A model generated the notes under the pieces. That model saw only the letters and a program-made list of their open reading frames with translations. It was not told the DNA's origin and did no database searches. A DNA stretch of 64,000 nucleotides from the NCBI RefSeq assembly GCF_000799735.1, contig NZ_JUHH01000001.1:868001-932000 (forward strand), read 5' to 3'. Origin of the DNA: Methylotenera sp. G11 (GTDB taxonomy: Bacteria; Pseudomonadota; Gammaproteobacteria; Burkholderiales; Methylophilaceae). Position 1 is the stretch's first letter, and the number at the start of each line of letters is the position of its first letter. A program made the position numbers and the translations under genes. Below are positions 1 through 11,188 of this stretch, one piece after another.

Positions 1-470
1 TGCGCCCGGCTCAACAGCGCGCTGTTCACTTCAAACGACGGATTCTCGGTAGTCGCTCCGATAAAGGTAATCAGGCCGCTTTCAACAAACGGCAGAAAAG
101 CATCCTGCTGGCCTTTATTGAAACGGTGAACTTCATCCACGAACAGAATGGTCTTGCGACCGTGCTGCTGCAAGGTAAGTTCTGCACGCTCCACAGCTTC
201 GCGGATATCCTTAATGCCGGACAGCACCGCTGAGAGCGGGATGAATTCAGCATCCGCCGTATTGGCAATCAACCGCGCCAGCGTGGTTTTACCCACGCCA
301 GGCGGCCCCCACAGTATCATCGAGGGCAGCTTGCCGGATTGAAACGCCAGGCGCAATGGCTTGCCGGCACCAAGCAGGTGCGATTGTCCGACTACTTCAT
401 CCAGCGTTTTCGGGCGTAACCGTTCAGCAAGAGGCGCTTCCGGCGTGTTGGGAGCAAACAGGCTATTCAA
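1..470 (-). CDS. rarA: Replication-associated recombination protein A, N-terminal part
   Basis: AAA+ clamp-loader-like ATPase (RarA/MgsA family) that acts at stalled replication forks. Only about the first 156 codons are present; the gene continues beyond base 1. The visible part has the Walker A motif GPPGVGKTT, the segment [20 protein letters not shown] holding Walker B, and the sensor-like stretch [22 protein letters not shown], all close to E. coli RarA. No ATG is in frame: the likely start is TTG at 470, giving [20 protein letters not shown]. An ATT or GTA codon a little upstream cannot be excluded, and there is no clear ribosome binding site. It lies downstream of ftsK and lolA, the conserved proteobacterial order. 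Confidence 0.93.
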   Translation of the reverse strand, partial: MNSLFAPNTPEAPLAERLRPKTLDEVVGQSHLLGAGKPLRLAFQSGKLPSMILWGPPGVGKTTLARLIANTADAEFIPLSAVLSGIKDIREAVERAELTLQQHGRKTILFVDEVHRFNKGQQDAFLPFVESGLITFIGATTENPSFEVNSALLSRA

Positions 471-493
471 AATATGCGATACATTTCATTAAA

Positions 494-559
494 ATTCAGC
501 GTTCTATAACATTCAGCGCTCTATAAAGCCCGCTGTTCTTATATTCGGTGTTCTGTAGT
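494..559. repeat. Short degenerate tandem repeat, unit about 17 bp
   Basis: The lolA-rarA gap holds copies of ATTCAGCGTTCTATAAC at 494-510 and 511-527 (two mismatches), then a poorly matching unit at about 528-542, then ATTCGGTGTTCTGTAGT at 543-559. It sits immediately upstream of the rarA start on the minus strand. Seen directly; function unknown. Confidence 0.5.
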
Positions 560-612
560 GCAACCGTCACTCCCGCATGTGTCCTTGCAGCGCTTCAGCG
601 TTCAGCAACCAT

Positions 613-1257
613 TTAGTCGCCGACGACATCCACCCCTTTAGGTGTTTTGAAAAGAAAGTTTTTCTCTTCAAGTGCGGCATTCACCTCAACCCCGGTAAAT
701 ACAATCTTCGTCGTGTGTCCAAAACTGTCGATCAAAGACATTTCCTGGATTTTATTACCGCTGAAACCCATCAGTATCTTGTCAAAACCGGACTCTTTAT
801 CATTTGGCGTTGCACTTACCCATTCCAGGTTGTCTTTACGAGGTGCGTTCGCCAACCTGAAAGTTTTGTCGATTGCCGCACCGCCCGCCAATAACGCAGC
901 CGGGCTGGAACCGATGGATTTATCCAGGGACCGCACCGTCACCTGCGCCAGCTCAGTATCATACAGCCAGACCTGATTACCGTCGCTGATGATCTGCTGC
1001 TCATAAGGCTTGTGGTAATCCCACCTGAATTTATTAGGCCGCAGCAGCTGCATCTCGCCGTCAACTTCCTGCACCTTGCGTCCTTGCTTATCTGTCACCA
1101 CCTGATGAAAATTGGCACGCACGGACCTGGTCTGTTCATAAAATGCCTTGACGCTCGCCATGCCATCGGCAGATGCCGTTTGCGCTGCCAGCAGCAGCGG
1201 CAGCAATAGCAAAGGCACTATACTTTTAAAAGGCATTATGTTTTTAATACGTATCAT
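613..1257 (-). CDS. lolA: Outer-membrane lipoprotein carrier protein
   Basis: Periplasmic chaperone that takes lipoproteins from LolCDE at the inner membrane and hands them to LolB at the outer membrane. 214 aa, with an N-terminal signal peptide (hydrophobic run SIVPLLLLPLLLAAQTASA) and then the LolA beta-sheet fold: SVRANFHQ, the GEMQLLRPNKFRWDY segment and ISDGNQVWLYD are typical family stretches. The start at 1257 has AGGA eight bases upstream; an internal ATG seven codons later is a weaker alternative. The gene is 37 bases downstream of ftsK and probably co-transcribed with it. Confidence 0.95.
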   Translation of the reverse strand: MIRIKNIMPFKSIVPLLLLPLLLAAQTASADGMASVKAFYEQTRSVRANFHQVVTDKQGRKVQEVDGEMQLLRPNKFRWDYHKPYEQQIISDGNQVWLYDTELAQVTVRSLDKSIGSSPAALLAGGAAIDKTFRLANAPRKDNLEWVSATPNDKESGFDKILMGFSGNKIQEMSLIDSFGHTTKIVFTGVEVNAALEEKNFLFKTPKGVDVVGD

Positions 1258-1294
1258 TTAATTCCTAAAAATCTATTCAGTCTTCACAGACGCA

Positions 1295-3607
1295 TCAAGC
1301 TTCATGATGAGGTGCGAGCACCTCTCGATTGCCGTTGCTTTGCATGGCTGACACCAGACCCGCGCGCTCCATGTCTTCGATCAGCCGCGCTGCACGGTTA
1401 TAACCGATGCGCAGCTGTCGCTGCACAGATGAAATACTGGCCCGGCGCGTTTTCAGCACGATACCGACGGCTTCATCATAAAGCGGATCCACTTCAGCAC
1501 CGCCATCACTTGCGCTGCCGCCGGCAAAATCAGCGCCACCCTCTTCTGCCTCATTCGTCAGAATACCTTCGATGTAATTTGGTTCACCCTGTGCTTTAAG
1601 ATAGTTAACGACCTTATGTACTTCCTGGTCTGACACAAAAGCGCCATGGATACGCACCGGATAGCCTGTTCCCGGCGGCAGGTACAGCATATCCCCCTGC
1701 CCTAACAGCGCCTCGGCACCCATCTGATCCAGTATGGTGCGTGAGTCGATCTTGCTGGATACCTGAAACGCAATGCGCGTTGGGATATTGGCTTTGATCA
1801 GGCCGGTAATCACATCCACTGATGGCCGCTGCGTTGCCAGCACCAGGTGAATGCCGGATGCACGCGCTTTTTGTGCCAGTCGCGCAATCAGTTCTTCCAC
1901 CTTTTTACCGACCACCATCATCAGGTCGGCAAACTCATCGATTACCACCACGATCAATGGCATTTCATCCAATGGCTCGGGTTCATCCGGCGTCAGGCTG
2001 AATGGATGCGGAATCGGGTTGCCTTCTTTTTTCGCTTCCTTGATCTTCTGGTTATAACCGGCCAGATTACGCACGCCCAGCATGGACATCAGTTTATAAC
2101 GGCGCTCCATTTCGGCCACACACCAGTTCAGGGCGTTGCCGGCCTGGCGCATGTCAGTCACCACAGGTGCCAGCAGATGCGGAATGCCTTCATACACCGA
2201 AAGCTCAAGCATTTTCGGGTCGATCAGGATCATGCGCACCTGGCTGGCGTCAGATTTGTAAAGCATGCTTAAAATCAGCGCATTCACCGCTACCGACTTA
2301 CCGGAACCGGTGGTACCGGCAACCAGCACATGCGGCATCTTGGCAAGATCAGCCACGGCTGGTTTGCCTGAAATATCCTTACCCAGTGAGATCGCAAGCG
2401 GGGAATGCACATCGGCATAAGCCTGGCTGCCCATGATTTCCGACAGGTGTACGATCTGGCGTTTCGGGTTCGGGATTTCCAGCCCCATGCAGGTCTTGCC
2501 GGGAATCGTTTCGACCACGCGCACACTGACCACAGATAAAGCACGCGCCAGGTCTTTTACCAGATTGGTGACCTGGCTGCCTTTGACACCGGGAGCAGGC
2601 TCCAGCTCATAGCGCGTAATCACCGGGCCTGGCTGCGCAGTGAGCACTTTCACCTCGATGCCGAAATCCATCAGTTTGCGTTCGATCAGGCGTGAAGTGA
2701 AATCCAGCGTTTCGGCAGACGGCAATTCAACATTGCTGATGGCCTCATCCAGCAGATGTATAGGCGGCAAAGGGGAATCCGGGTGCGCTTCGAATAATGG
2801 TGCCTGTTTTTCTTTCTGCACGCGGACGCTTTTCGGAATTTCCAGCACAGGCGTCTCGATCTGCACAGGTTCGCGGTCTACAGTACGCGCACGTTCGTTC
2901 AGCACGAACTCAGTGCGTTCCTGTTTGACAACCTCGCCGGCTTTCCTGTCCTGCCAATCCTGCCATTTCAGCCTGATAAACTCATAGCCGGCAATCAGGC
3001 CGGCACCGAATTTTTCGATGATCATGATCCATGACCACCCCGTGAACAGGCTGAATCCCACCACGAACATCAACAGCAGGAACATGCTGGAACCGACATA
3101 ACCAAACAGGCTGCGCAGGCCGCCATCAACCGCAGAACCCAGCATGCCGCCAGGCGCAAGCGGCAGGCTCGCCGGCAGCGTCAGCAGGTGGCCTGCTTCA
3201 AGCGCGCTTGAAGCCAGCAACAGCAAGGCGAAGCCGATAAAATTAAACAGCAGGAACGGCTTCTCGCCCTGGTCCACCGCCTCCAGCTCCAGGTATACAA
3301 ACCACATGGCATAGAATGCCAGCACCGCCCACCACCACGCCGAAAAACCGAACACATACAGCAGCAGGTCAGACAGCCAGGCACCGACACTGCCGCCGCT
3401 GTTATTGATAACCGCATTATCCGGGGCCATGTGTGACCAGGAAGAATCATCCGGGTGATAGGTAAAAAGAATGACCGTAATGTAAAGGCCAACCAGCACC
3501 AAACCCAGCCACCAGGCCTCTTTTATAAGCGTTTTGGCCAGTGCGCTTGATTTAGCGGCTTCAGCCTCGCGCCTGGCATTGACCGGTTTGGATTTTTTGA
3601 AAAACAA
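1295..3607 (-). CDS. ftsK: DNA translocase FtsK
   Basis: Septum-anchored DNA pump that clears the chromosome from the division site and activates XerCD at dif. 770 aa. N-terminal region has four or more membrane helices (about residues 30-200), followed by a short charged linker. The motor has Walker A GTTGSGKS at about residues 430-440, Walker B in [12 protein letters not shown], and [20 protein letters not shown]. The C-terminal winged-helix gamma domain (about 705-765, [20 protein letters not shown]) is the KOPS reader. The linker is short compared with E. coli FtsK, as in many betaproteobacteria. The start is TTG at 3607 with AAGG ten bases upstream; no nearby ATG exists. Confidence 0.96.
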   Translation of the reverse strand: MFFKKSKPVNARREAEAAKSSALAKTLIKEAWWLGLVLVGLYITVILFTYHPDDSSWSHMAPDNAVINNSGGSVGAWLSDLLLYVFGFSAWWWAVLAFYAMWFVYLELEAVDQGEKPFLLFNFIGFALLLLASSALEAGHLLTLPASLPLAPGGMLGSAVDGGLRSLFGYVGSSMFLLLMFVVGFSLFTGWSWIMIIEKFGAGLIAGYEFIRLKWQDWQDRKAGEVVKQERTEFVLNERARTVDREPVQIETPVLEIPKSVRVQKEKQAPLFEAHPDSPLPPIHLLDEAISNVELPSAETLDFTSRLIERKLMDFGIEVKVLTAQPGPVITRYELEPAPGVKGSQVTNLVKDLARALSVVSVRVVETIPGKTCMGLEIPNPKRQIVHLSEIMGSQAYADVHSPLAISLGKDISGKPAVADLAKMPHVLVAGTTGSGKSVAVNALILSMLYKSDASQVRMILIDPKMLELSVYEGIPHLLAPVVTDMRQAGNALNWCVAEMERRYKLMSMLGVRNLAGYNQKIKEAKKEGNPIPHPFSLTPDEPEPLDEMPLIVVVIDEFADLMMVVGKKVEELIARLAQKARASGIHLVLATQRPSVDVITGLIKANIPTRIAFQVSSKIDSRTILDQMGAEALLGQGDMLYLPPGTGYPVRIHGAFVSDQEVHKVVNYLKAQGEPNYIEGILTNEAEEGGADFAGGSASDGGAEVDPLYDEAVGIVLKTRRASISSVQRQLRIGYNRAARLIEDMERAGLVSAMQSNGNREVLAPHHEA

Positions 3608-3722
3608 GATAGCAAAACCTTAGCTTATTTACTGTTGGATTTAATTATAGCAGTATCAAAGTCAGTGCGTAGCGATTAGAATATCAAACTGATTTCAACT
3701 GTAAATATCATGGAGTAACGCA

Positions 3723-4187
3723 ATGGATATCGGTATAAAAGAACAGGATAGAAAAAACATCGCACAGGGTCTGTCACACCTGCTGGCAGACACTTATACA
3801 CTTTATCTTAAAACACATTATTTTCATTGGAACGTGACAGGCCCCATGTTCAACACCTTGCATTTGATGTTTGAGACACAGTACAACGAACTTGCACTTG
3901 CGGTTGACCTCGTTGCTGAACGCATCCGTGCATTGGATGTCTATGCTCCAGGCACTTATCGCGATTTTGCCAGACTGACTTCCATCAAAGAAACCGAGTC
4001 CGTACCAAAAGCACAGGACATGATTGCGGAGCTGGTGGCAGGTCACGAAGCGGTGTGCCGCACAGCGCGCAGCGTATTCCCGAGCGCTGACAATGCATCC
4101 GACGAAGCAACTGCAGACCTGCTCACACAGCGCCTGCAAGTGCATGAAAAAACGGCATGGATGCTGCGCAGCTTGCTTGAAAAATAA
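3723..4187 (+). CDS. dps: Dps-family DNA-binding ferritin-like protein
   Basis: Mini-ferritin that oxidises and stores iron, protecting DNA from peroxide. 154 aa, a normal length for Dps. Ferroxidase-site residues typical of Dps can be placed: H35 in FHWNVTG, H47, E51, D62 and E66, with the helix [14 protein letters not shown]. The N-terminus is short and has only a few basic residues, so DNA binding may be weak. GGAG lies eight bases before the ATG. The gene is divergent from ftsK and separated from trxB by a repeat-bearing spacer. Confidence 0.93.
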   Translation: MDIGIKEQDRKNIAQGLSHLLADTYTLYLKTHYFHWNVTGPMFNTLHLMFETQYNELALAVDLVAERIRALDVYAPGTYRDFARLTSIKETESVPKAQDMIAELVAGHEAVCRTARSVFPSADNASDEATADLLTQRLQVHEKTAWMLRSLLEK

Positions 4188-4204
4188 TACTGATTTTAGT
4201 TTTA

Positions 4205-4415
4205 CGTCATTCCGGCGGAGGCCGGAATCCAGACAAATCACTTAATTGCATAAAACTGAGCATGCGGGAGACAATTTTTTATTCGTTATTTTGAGATTAT
4301 TAATCACTTAAATTACCACTCTATACACCACCTTGCCTAGATTCCGGCCTCCGCACCACAGGCACCCCGATCTGCCAAGTGCTAAAGCACTTGCAAAGTC
4401 GTATGCCGGAATGAC
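4205..4415. repeat. Paired REP-like palindromic elements in inverted orientation
   Basis: 4205-4232 begins CGTCATTCCGGCGG and ends GGAATCCAG, forming a hairpin. About 107 bases later, 4341-4415 begins ATTCCGGCCTCCGC and ends GCCGGAATGACG, the same termini in reverse order. The second copy contains a further hairpin (CAAGTGCT at 4376-4383 against AGCACTTG at 4386-4393). Related palindromes occur at 30544-30573, inside hsdM, and at 53427-53452, so this is a dispersed family. Seen directly; mobility by a RAYT-type transposase is only a possibility. Confidence 0.75.
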
Positions 4416-4438
4416 GGACTTATTGATATTTTTGTTAA

Positions 4439-5410
<972 letters not shown>

Positions 5411-5418
5411 ATGCATGC

Positions 5419-5450
5419 TGCCTTTCCGGGCATTCATACCCGGAAAGGCA
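5419..5450 (+). other. Perfect intercistronic hairpin after trxB
   Basis: TGCCTTTCCGGG (5419-5430) and CCCGGAAAGGCA (5439-5450) are perfect inverted repeats with an 8-base loop. No T-run follows, so it is more likely an mRNA-stabilising or partial-termination structure between trxB and the Smr gene than a classical intrinsic terminator. Confidence 0.6.
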
Positions 5451-5473
5451 AATAGACATAAAGACTTAAAGTG

Positions 5474-6100
5474 ATGAAAACGCTCAGCGAACAGATCAAG
5501 CAAGTCAAAACGCAAATCAAACAAGCTGAACCCGTAAAAATTGCAGCTGCTGTGACTGAACCGGTGCTGGCACCGGAAGAGCTGTTCAAGCTGGCAGTAA
5601 AAGATGCACGCCCATTGCCTGAAGAATTAAAGCATGCCCGCCTGCATCATTCCCCCAAAAAACCTAAACCCATCCCCAAACAGTTCATCCTGGATGAGCG
5701 GCAGGCGCTGGCCGATTCATTATCCGACCACTACATCCCGGCACATGAACTGGAAACCGGTGAAGAGCTGCTATACCTGCGTGACGGACATTCGCCGGAT
5801 ATTTTAAGCAAGCTGCGGCGCGGGCACTGGGTGGTTCAGGCCGCCATAGACCTGCATGGACTGATCTCTGACGAAGCGCGCGCTTATGTCGCCAGCTTTC
5901 TCAACGACTGTAAAAAACGCGGTCTGCGCTGCGTGCGCATCGTGCATGGCAAAGGCCTGGGCTCTCGCAACAAGGAACCTGTACTTAAGCACAAGCTGCG
6001 CGGCTGGCTCATGCAGCGTGACGAGGTGATTGCCTACGCACAGGCGCGAAAAACCGATGGCGGCAGCGGTGCCGTGATCGTGCTGCTCAAATCCCAGTAA
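5474..6100 (+). CDS. Smr-domain protein
   Basis: 208 aa. The C-terminal half is a Smr (MutS2-C-like) domain with the family motifs DLHGLISDEA and RIVHGKGLGS, ending GGSGAVIVLL; such domains in stand-alone proteins can be nucleases acting on RNA or DNA. The first 80 residues are charged and Lys/Pro-rich and probably disordered. ATG 5474 is preferred over GTG 5471; neither has a strong ribosome binding site. It follows trxB by about 60 bases. The substrate in this organism is unknown. Confidence 0.88.
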   Translation: MKTLSEQIKQVKTQIKQAEPVKIAAAVTEPVLAPEELFKLAVKDARPLPEELKHARLHHSPKKPKPIPKQFILDERQALADSLSDHYIPAHELETGEELLYLRDGHSPDILSKLRRGHWVVQAAIDLHGLISDEARAYVASFLNDCKKRGLRCVRIVHGKGLGSRNKEPVLKHKLRGWLMQRDEVIAYAQARKTDGGSGAVIVLLKSQ

Positions 6101-6108
6101 GCATTTCG

Positions 6109-6588
6109 CTACAAGCCAAGCTCGCTCAGGCTGGCGTGATCATCCGGCCGACGCCCCAGTGGCCAGAAGAATTTGCGTTCCGATTCCTTGATCGGCAAGT
6201 CGTTGATACTGGCATAACGCAGCTCCATCAGGCCATTCGCATCGAACTGCCAGTTTTCATTGCCATACGAGCGGTACCATTGGCCGGAATCATCATGCCA
6301 TTCATAAGCGAACCTGACCGCAATACGATTCAGGTCAAATGCCCATAACTCTTTAATCAGCCGGTAATCCAGCTCTTTTGCCCACTTGCGGGTTAAAAAC
6401 TCAACGATCTGCGCCCTGCCGGCCGGAAATTCCGCGCGATTGCGCCACTGGCTATCAGGCGTATAAACCAGCGAGACCCGCTGCGGGTCACGGCTGTTCC
6501 AGCCATCTTCAGCCAGCCGCACTTTAAGCTCTGCGGTTTCACGGGTAAATGGCGGCAATGGTGGCCGTGCATCTGTACTAGCATTCAT
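6109..6588 (-). CDS. DUF1348 family NTF2-like protein
   Basis: 159 aa, a member of the SnoaL/NTF2-like fold family DUF1348, recognised by the segments [21 protein letters not shown] and [20 protein letters not shown]. Function is unknown in the family. The start is set by AAGGAG six bases before ATG 6588; a second ATG at 6591 is too close to it. It is the last gene of a minus-strand run ispD-ispF-ABC exporter-DUF1348, 59 bases after the exporter. Confidence 0.85.
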   Translation of the reverse strand: MNASTDARPPLPPFTRETAELKVRLAEDGWNSRDPQRVSLVYTPDSQWRNRAEFPAGRAQIVEFLTRKWAKELDYRLIKELWAFDLNRIAVRFAYEWHDDSGQWYRSYGNENWQFDANGLMELRYASINDLPIKESERKFFWPLGRRPDDHASLSELGL

Positions 6589-6647
6589 CATGAACTCCTT
6601 GTGCAAATAAACCAGGTTCGTCAGCCGGCCCAAGACCCGGCCGGGCT

Positions 6648-8474
6648 TTAGTTTTCTACCAGGAAGCCGCCGCTCTGGCGTTTCCAGAACTGTGAATATA
6701 AACCGCCTTTAGACAGCAGTGCGTTATGGTCGCCCTCTTCAATAATAACGCCTTCGTCGAGTATCACCAGCCTGTCCATAGCGGCGATTGTAGACAACCG
6801 GTGCGCGATGGCAATCACGGTCTTGCCCTGCATCAGCTCGTACAGGCTGCTCTGGATGACGGCTTCCACCTCGGAATCCAGCGCGCTGGTGGCTTCATCC
6901 AGCACCAGTATCGGCGCATCCTTAAGCATGACGCGTGCAATCGCAATACGCTGGCGCTGGCCGCCGGAGAGTTTCACGCCGCGTTCGCCCACATGGGCAT
7001 CATAGCCGGTACGCCCTTTTGCATCGCGCAGGTTTAAAATGAAGTCATGTGCTTCGGCACGCCTGGCGGCGGCAATCATCTCGGCTTCAGTAGCATCCGG
7101 CCGGCCGTAAAGAATATTGTCTCGCACGCTGCGGTGCAGCAGGGAAGTATCCTGCGTCACCATGCCGATATGCGCCCGCAGGCTATTCTGCGTCACGGAT
7201 TTGATATCCTGTCCGTCGATCAGGATACGCCCGGACTCGATTTCATAAAAGCGCAGCAGCAGGTTCACAATCGTGGATTTACCGGCACCGGAACGCCCCA
7301 CCAGCCCGACTTTTTCACCCGGCCTGATATTAAGCTCAAACTTATTCAGCAGCAGGCTGCGGTTATTGTAAGCAAAGTCAATCTGGCTGAAATGCACATG
7401 CCCGCTGCTGACCTGCAAAGGCTGGGCATCAGGCATATCCACTACCCGGTGTGGCAATGAAAGCGTATTGATGCCATCCTGCACCGTACCTACCTGCTCA
7501 TACAGCGAAGTCATCTCCCACATCACCCAGTGTGAGATGCCGTTGAGCCTTAATGCCATCGCAGTGACCGCTGCAACGCCGCCGACACCTACCTGCCCTT
7601 GGCTCCAGAGCCAGAGCGCCACGCTGCCGCAGCTTAGAATCAGCAGCATGTTCAATAGGTGGTTGATGGTTTCGATGCTGCTCACCATGCGCATCTGCTT
7701 GTGCACCGTACCCAGAAACTCATGCATGGCAGTCTGTGCGTAGCCGGCCTCGCGTCCCGCATGGGAAAACAGTTTTACGGTACTGATGTTGGTATAGGCA
7801 TCGGTAATGCGGCCGGTCATGAGCGAACGCGCATCCGCCTGCTGCTGGGAAACCTTGCTTAATTTGGGTATAAAGTAAATCAGCGCACTGGCATAGAGTA
7901 CCAGCCAACCCAGAAACGGCCAGATGATCAGCACATTGAAACTGCCGACAACGGCCACCATGGTGGCAAAATAGATCATGACGAATACCAGGATATCCGC
8001 AACGATAAACCATACATCACGCACCGCCAGCGCGGTCTGCATGACTTTGGCTGAAACGCGGCCGGCAAACTCATCCTGATAGAAACTCATGCTCTGGTTA
8101 AGCATCAGGCGATGGAAGTTCCAGCGCAGGCGCATCGGGAAATTACCCGCGAGCGTCTGGTGTTTCAGCAATGACTGCAAACCGATGAATACGGTGCTGA
8201 ATATCAGCACGCCGGCCAGTAGTAGCAAATGGCTTTTTTCCTGCGCCCATAACTGATCCGGCTGCACTTTGCTGAGCCAGTCCACCACTTTACCCATCAT
8301 GGCGAATAACAAAGCCTCAAATGCCCCGATCAAGGCAGTCAGCAGGGTCATCACCAGGATATAGGGACGCATGCCCTCGGTACAGCCCCAGGCAAACCGC
8401 CAAAAACTCTTTGAGGTAGCCTGGATGGACTGGCTAGGAAAGGGATTGACTAGATTTTCAAACCAGCGAAACAT
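6648..8474 (-). CDS. ABC exporter, fused membrane and ATPase domains
   Basis: 608 aa half-transporter of the MsbA/multidrug type that would work as a homodimer in the inner membrane. Residues about 30-330 carry six predicted membrane helices; the ATPase has Walker [10 protein letters not shown], signature LSGGQRQR, Walker [15 protein letters not shown] and the H-loop IAIAHRLS. The substrate cannot be read from sequence. MsbA-like lipid export is possible, but there is no lipid A gene nearby, and the N-terminal extension points to the general multidrug group. It starts only nine bases after the ispF stop, so co-transcription with ispDF is likely. Confidence 0.9.
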   Translation of the reverse strand: MFRWFENLVNPFPSQSIQATSKSFWRFAWGCTEGMRPYILVMTLLTALIGAFEALLFAMMGKVVDWLSKVQPDQLWAQEKSHLLLLAGVLIFSTVFIGLQSLLKHQTLAGNFPMRLRWNFHRLMLNQSMSFYQDEFAGRVSAKVMQTALAVRDVWFIVADILVFVMIYFATMVAVVGSFNVLIIWPFLGWLVLYASALIYFIPKLSKVSQQQADARSLMTGRITDAYTNISTVKLFSHAGREAGYAQTAMHEFLGTVHKQMRMVSSIETINHLLNMLLILSCGSVALWLWSQGQVGVGGVAAVTAMALRLNGISHWVMWEMTSLYEQVGTVQDGINTLSLPHRVVDMPDAQPLQVSSGHVHFSQIDFAYNNRSLLLNKFELNIRPGEKVGLVGRSGAGKSTIVNLLLRFYEIESGRILIDGQDIKSVTQNSLRAHIGMVTQDTSLLHRSVRDNILYGRPDATEAEMIAAARRAEAHDFILNLRDAKGRTGYDAHVGERGVKLSGGQRQRIAIARVMLKDAPILVLDEATSALDSEVEAVIQSSLYELMQGKTVIAIAHRLSTIAAMDRLVILDEGVIIEEGDHNALLSKGGLYSQFWKRQSGGFLVEN

Positions 8475-8483
8475 AATGTCCGA

Positions 8484-8957
8484 TCAAAATGGCTTAATAA
8501 TACAGACCGCCTCAGCCGCAATACCTTCGCCGCGCCCGGTGAAACCCAGCTTTTCTGTAGTGGTGGCCTTAACGTTCACCTGCGATAGCGCAATTTCACA
8601 ATCAGCGGCGATATTGGCGCACATCTGCGCAGTATGCGGGCTTAATTTAGGCGCCTCACAGATGACGGTAGCATCGATATTGCCCACGCCGAACTGACGT
8701 TCTTTAAGCAGCGTCACCACATGCCGCAACAGCTGGCGCGAATCGATGCCTTTGTAACGCATGTCACTCGGCGGAAAGTGCTTGCCGATATCCCCCAATG
8801 CCGCAGCGCCCAGCAGGGCATCGCAAATGGCATGCAGCAGCACGTCTGCATCCGAATGCCCATCCAGCCCCTTCTCATGCGGGATCTCCACGCCGCCGAT
8901 AATGCATTTACGTCCTGCAACCAGTGCGTGCACATCAAAACCGTGCCCTATTCTCAT
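8484..8957 (-). CDS. ispF: 2-C-methyl-D-erythritol 2,4-cyclodiphosphate synthase
   Basis: MEP-pathway enzyme forming the cyclic diphosphate from CDP-ME 2-phosphate. 157 aa. Metal ligands D8, H10 (GHGFDVH) and H42 (HSDADVLLH) match the E. coli enzyme, and the C-terminal [14 protein letters not shown] loop is standard. Its ATG overlaps the ispD TGA as ATGA, indicating translational coupling. Confidence 0.97.
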   Translation of the reverse strand: MRIGHGFDVHALVAGRKCIIGGVEIPHEKGLDGHSDADVLLHAICDALLGAAALGDIGKHFPPSDMRYKGIDSRQLLRHVVTLLKERQFGVGNIDATVICEAPKLSPHTAQMCANIAADCEIALSQVNVKATTTEKLGFTGRGEGIAAEAVCIIKPF

Positions 8958-9646
8958 GACGATATTTCCTTTTGCATCAGCACTTCCATCAAAGCCAGGT
9001 CCTGCGGGTAAGTGATTTTCATATTACGCATGGAGCCTACCACCAGTTTGGGCTGCAAACCCAAAGCCTCTACTGCCTGCGCTTCATCCGTAGGCACGCC
9101 ATCAAAGCCGGCCAAAGCTTGATGAAGCAGATCGAAACGGAACATCTGCGGGGTCTGCGCCTGCCATAAACCGTCTCTCGGGATGGTCTTTTCTACCCGC
9201 GAGTCCGCATTAGACTGCTTCAGGGTATCCGCCAGCGGTAATGCCAGCAGGCCGCCGACATCATCATGCTCCAGCGCATCCAGCAACTGGTTCAATAATG
9301 CAACCGTCAACCCGGGGCGCGCCGCATCATGCACCAGTATCCAGTCATCCGCAGCTACATTCGGCCGCATCGCCTCCAGCGTATTCAGCACCGTCTGCGC
9401 ACGCGTATCGCCGCCCGTGTAATGCAGGTTCAGGCGGCTATGGCTGTCCAGCGTCAGGCTGCGCCAGAAAAAATCATCTGCGCTCAAGGCAAGGTTGATA
9501 CTTGAAATGCGGGGGCATGCGAAAAATGTCTGAATGCTATGTGAAACGACGGGCTTGCCGCACAAAGGCAGGTATTGCTTGGGAATGGCGGTAGCCATGC
9601 GGTTACCGGCACCGGCGGCCGGGATGATAATGTGAAAACGCGCCAT
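8954..9646 (-). CDS. ispD: 2-C-methyl-D-erythritol 4-phosphate cytidylyltransferase
   Basis: MEP-pathway enzyme that makes CDP-ME from MEP and CTP for isoprenoid synthesis. 230 aa. The nucleotide-binding [20 protein letters not shown] is at the N-terminus, and [14 protein letters not shown] and the [10 protein letters not shown] segment follow the family pattern. First gene of the ispD-ispF-exporter run. Confidence 0.97.
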   Translation of the reverse strand: MARFHIIIPAAGAGNRMATAIPKQYLPLCGKPVVSHSIQTFFACPRISSINLALSADDFFWRSLTLDSHSRLNLHYTGGDTRAQTVLNTLEAMRPNVAADDWILVHDAARPGLTVALLNQLLDALEHDDVGGLLALPLADTLKQSNADSRVEKTIPRDGLWQAQTPQMFRFDLLHQALAGFDGVPTDEAQAVEALGLQPKLVVGSMRNMKITYPQDLALMEVLMQKEISS

Positions 9647-9786
9647 ATTGAAAATCTGAACATGTTGGAATGATGGCTAAATTCTAACATGGCGCCCCGC
9701 ACTCTCCCCATTCCGCAGCAACTAAAATACCGGCCAGAAAGCGCCGCCTGAGTTTAACGGGTCAGCTGACATGCGGCACGGCACAT

Positions 9787-10692
9787 TTATTCTCGATCCC
9801 AGTATGGCTCCGCACCGAAGCGCTCTACCAGGAAATCGACAAAAGCGCGGATCTTGATCGGCAGGTTGCGTTTTGGCATATACAGCGCATAAACCTGCTG
9901 CTTTGTCGGGATATATTCAGACAGGACCGATCTCAGGCGCTTGGCCTGCAGATCCTTACCGATAATGAACGTAGGCAGCAGCGCGATACCAAACCCACTC
10001 AGCACCACTTGCGACAGCGCCTCGTCATCGTTAATCCTCAGCTTACCCGAAACCGATACGGAAACCTCGCCGGCAGGGCCGGTAAAACGCCATAAACCGC
10101 GCTCACCGGAATGGATATAATCCAGGCAGTTATGCTTAACCAGTTCGTCCGGAGATTGCGGGATACCGAACTCCTCAAAGTAAGCCGGCGTTGCACAAAG
10201 TCGGCGGCGTATGGGCGCGAGTTTCCTGGCTACAAGCGCCTGCGGCAAGTCGCTCGTTACCGAGATCGCAACGTCATAACCCTCTTCAGCCAGGTCAACC
10301 ACCCTGTCCGTGATCGTCATGTCGATGTCCAGCTCAGGATAACGGCGCAGGAAATCACCGACGGCCGGGGCAATATGCAGCGTTCCGAAAGCAACGCTCG
10401 CAACGATCTTGAGTACGCCGCGCGGCTGGGTGTTCAGGTTATCAATCATCTTATGGGCTTCATCCGCCTCATAACCGATACGCGTGCAGTAATCAAAAAA
10501 AGCAGCCCCGACCTCAGTCAGGCTAAGATGCCGCGTGTTGCGGTTGAGCAGGCTGGCGCCTAGAGCCTGCTCCAATTTAGCTACAGATTTACTGACGGAA
10601 GACCTGGAAACATTAAGCTTTCTGGCCGCGCCAGAAAAGCTTTGCTCATTGACGACGTGCGCAAAAATGATCATCAGATTCAAATCATACAT
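9787..10692 (-). CDS. LysR-family transcriptional regulator
   Basis: 301 aa. The N-terminal winged HTH (about residues 1-60, FSGAARKLNVSRSSVSKSVAKLE) is followed by a periplasmic-binding-like effector domain (about 90-290). The pattern GVLKIVASVAFGTLHIAP and the C-terminal PIKIRAFVDFLVERF put it in the large DmlR/CrgA-like group whose ligands are mostly unknown. It is divergent from rnk; whether it controls rnk is not shown. Confidence 0.9.
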   Translation of the reverse strand: MYDLNLMIIFAHVVNEQSFSGAARKLNVSRSSVSKSVAKLEQALGASLLNRNTRHLSLTEVGAAFFDYCTRIGYEADEAHKMIDNLNTQPRGVLKIVASVAFGTLHIAPAVGDFLRRYPELDIDMTITDRVVDLAEEGYDVAISVTSDLPQALVARKLAPIRRRLCATPAYFEEFGIPQSPDELVKHNCLDYIHSGERGLWRFTGPAGEVSVSVSGKLRINDDEALSQVVLSGFGIALLPTFIIGKDLQAKRLRSVLSEYIPTKQQVYALYMPKRNLPIKIRAFVDFLVERFGAEPYWDRE

Positions 10693-10780
10693 GCGCCTAT
10701 TGTAGCGTGATAAGAAACAGTGATGTGCATTTATGAGTACTTATTTATTTTGCATGAGCCCATTATCATTCAAGCCTGCC

Positions 10781-10807
10781 CAGCATGCATGCTGAGCATT
10801 TTTTTTT
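10781..10807 (+). terminator. Terminator-like palindrome in the rnk leader
   Basis: A perfect 14-bp palindrome CAGCATGCATGCTG (10781-10794), extendable by three pairs beyond a mismatch, is followed within five bases by nine T residues (10799-10807). This is the signature of an intrinsic terminator, yet it lies 18 bases upstream of the rnk ATG on the same strand and behind a divergent gene. Attenuation of rnk is the simplest reading. Confidence 0.6.
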
Positions 10808-10824
10808 GAAGTTATGGAATCAAT

Positions 10825-11184
10825 ATGGAATTAGAAAAGTTAATCATTTCAGATCAGGACTATGCGCGCTTATCCAAACTCAGAGATAGCCAAATACTGG
10901 AAGATGAGCTAAGCAGGGCTGTATTAGTGCCTTCCGACCAGGTACCGCCCAATGTCGTAAAAATGAACGCACGCGTCACCTACCTGGACGAAAGCAACGG
11001 CACCACCAGGGAAGTCGAGCTGGTCTACCCGGAGGAAGCCGATTCCAGCAACGGAAAGATTTCCGTGCTGACACCAGTAGGCTCCGCTCTGTTAGGCCTG
11101 GAAGTAGGCCAGACGATCGAGTGGCTATTCCCAAACCAGCAATCAAGACTGCTGAGGGTCATAAGCGTCATACATACGGCTTAA
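10825..11184 (+). CDS. rnk: Rnk-like GreA/GreB C-terminal domain protein
   Basis: 119 aa, similar in layout to Rnk (regulator of nucleoside diphosphate kinase): a short N-terminal helical arm (about 1-45) and a C-terminal FKBP-like GreA/B domain (VTYLDESNGTTREVELVYPE, ISVLTPVGSALLGLEVGQ). Rnk binds RNA polymerase near the secondary channel and competes with GreA/GreB-type factors. The next gene starts four bases after its stop, so the two form one unit. Confidence 0.85.
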   Translation: MELEKLIISDQDYARLSKLRDSQILEDELSRAVLVPSDQVPPNVVKMNARVTYLDESNGTTREVELVYPEEADSSNGKISVLTPVGSALLGLEVGQTIEWLFPNQQSRLLRVISVIHTA

Positions 11185-11188
11185 CGAT

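Noticed and set aside
6622-6648. GC-rich inverted repeat (CCGGCC/GGCCGG) between the ABC exporter and DUF1348 as a terminator
   Set aside because: It lacks a T-run on the minus strand, and the next gene is close, so co-transcription is likely.
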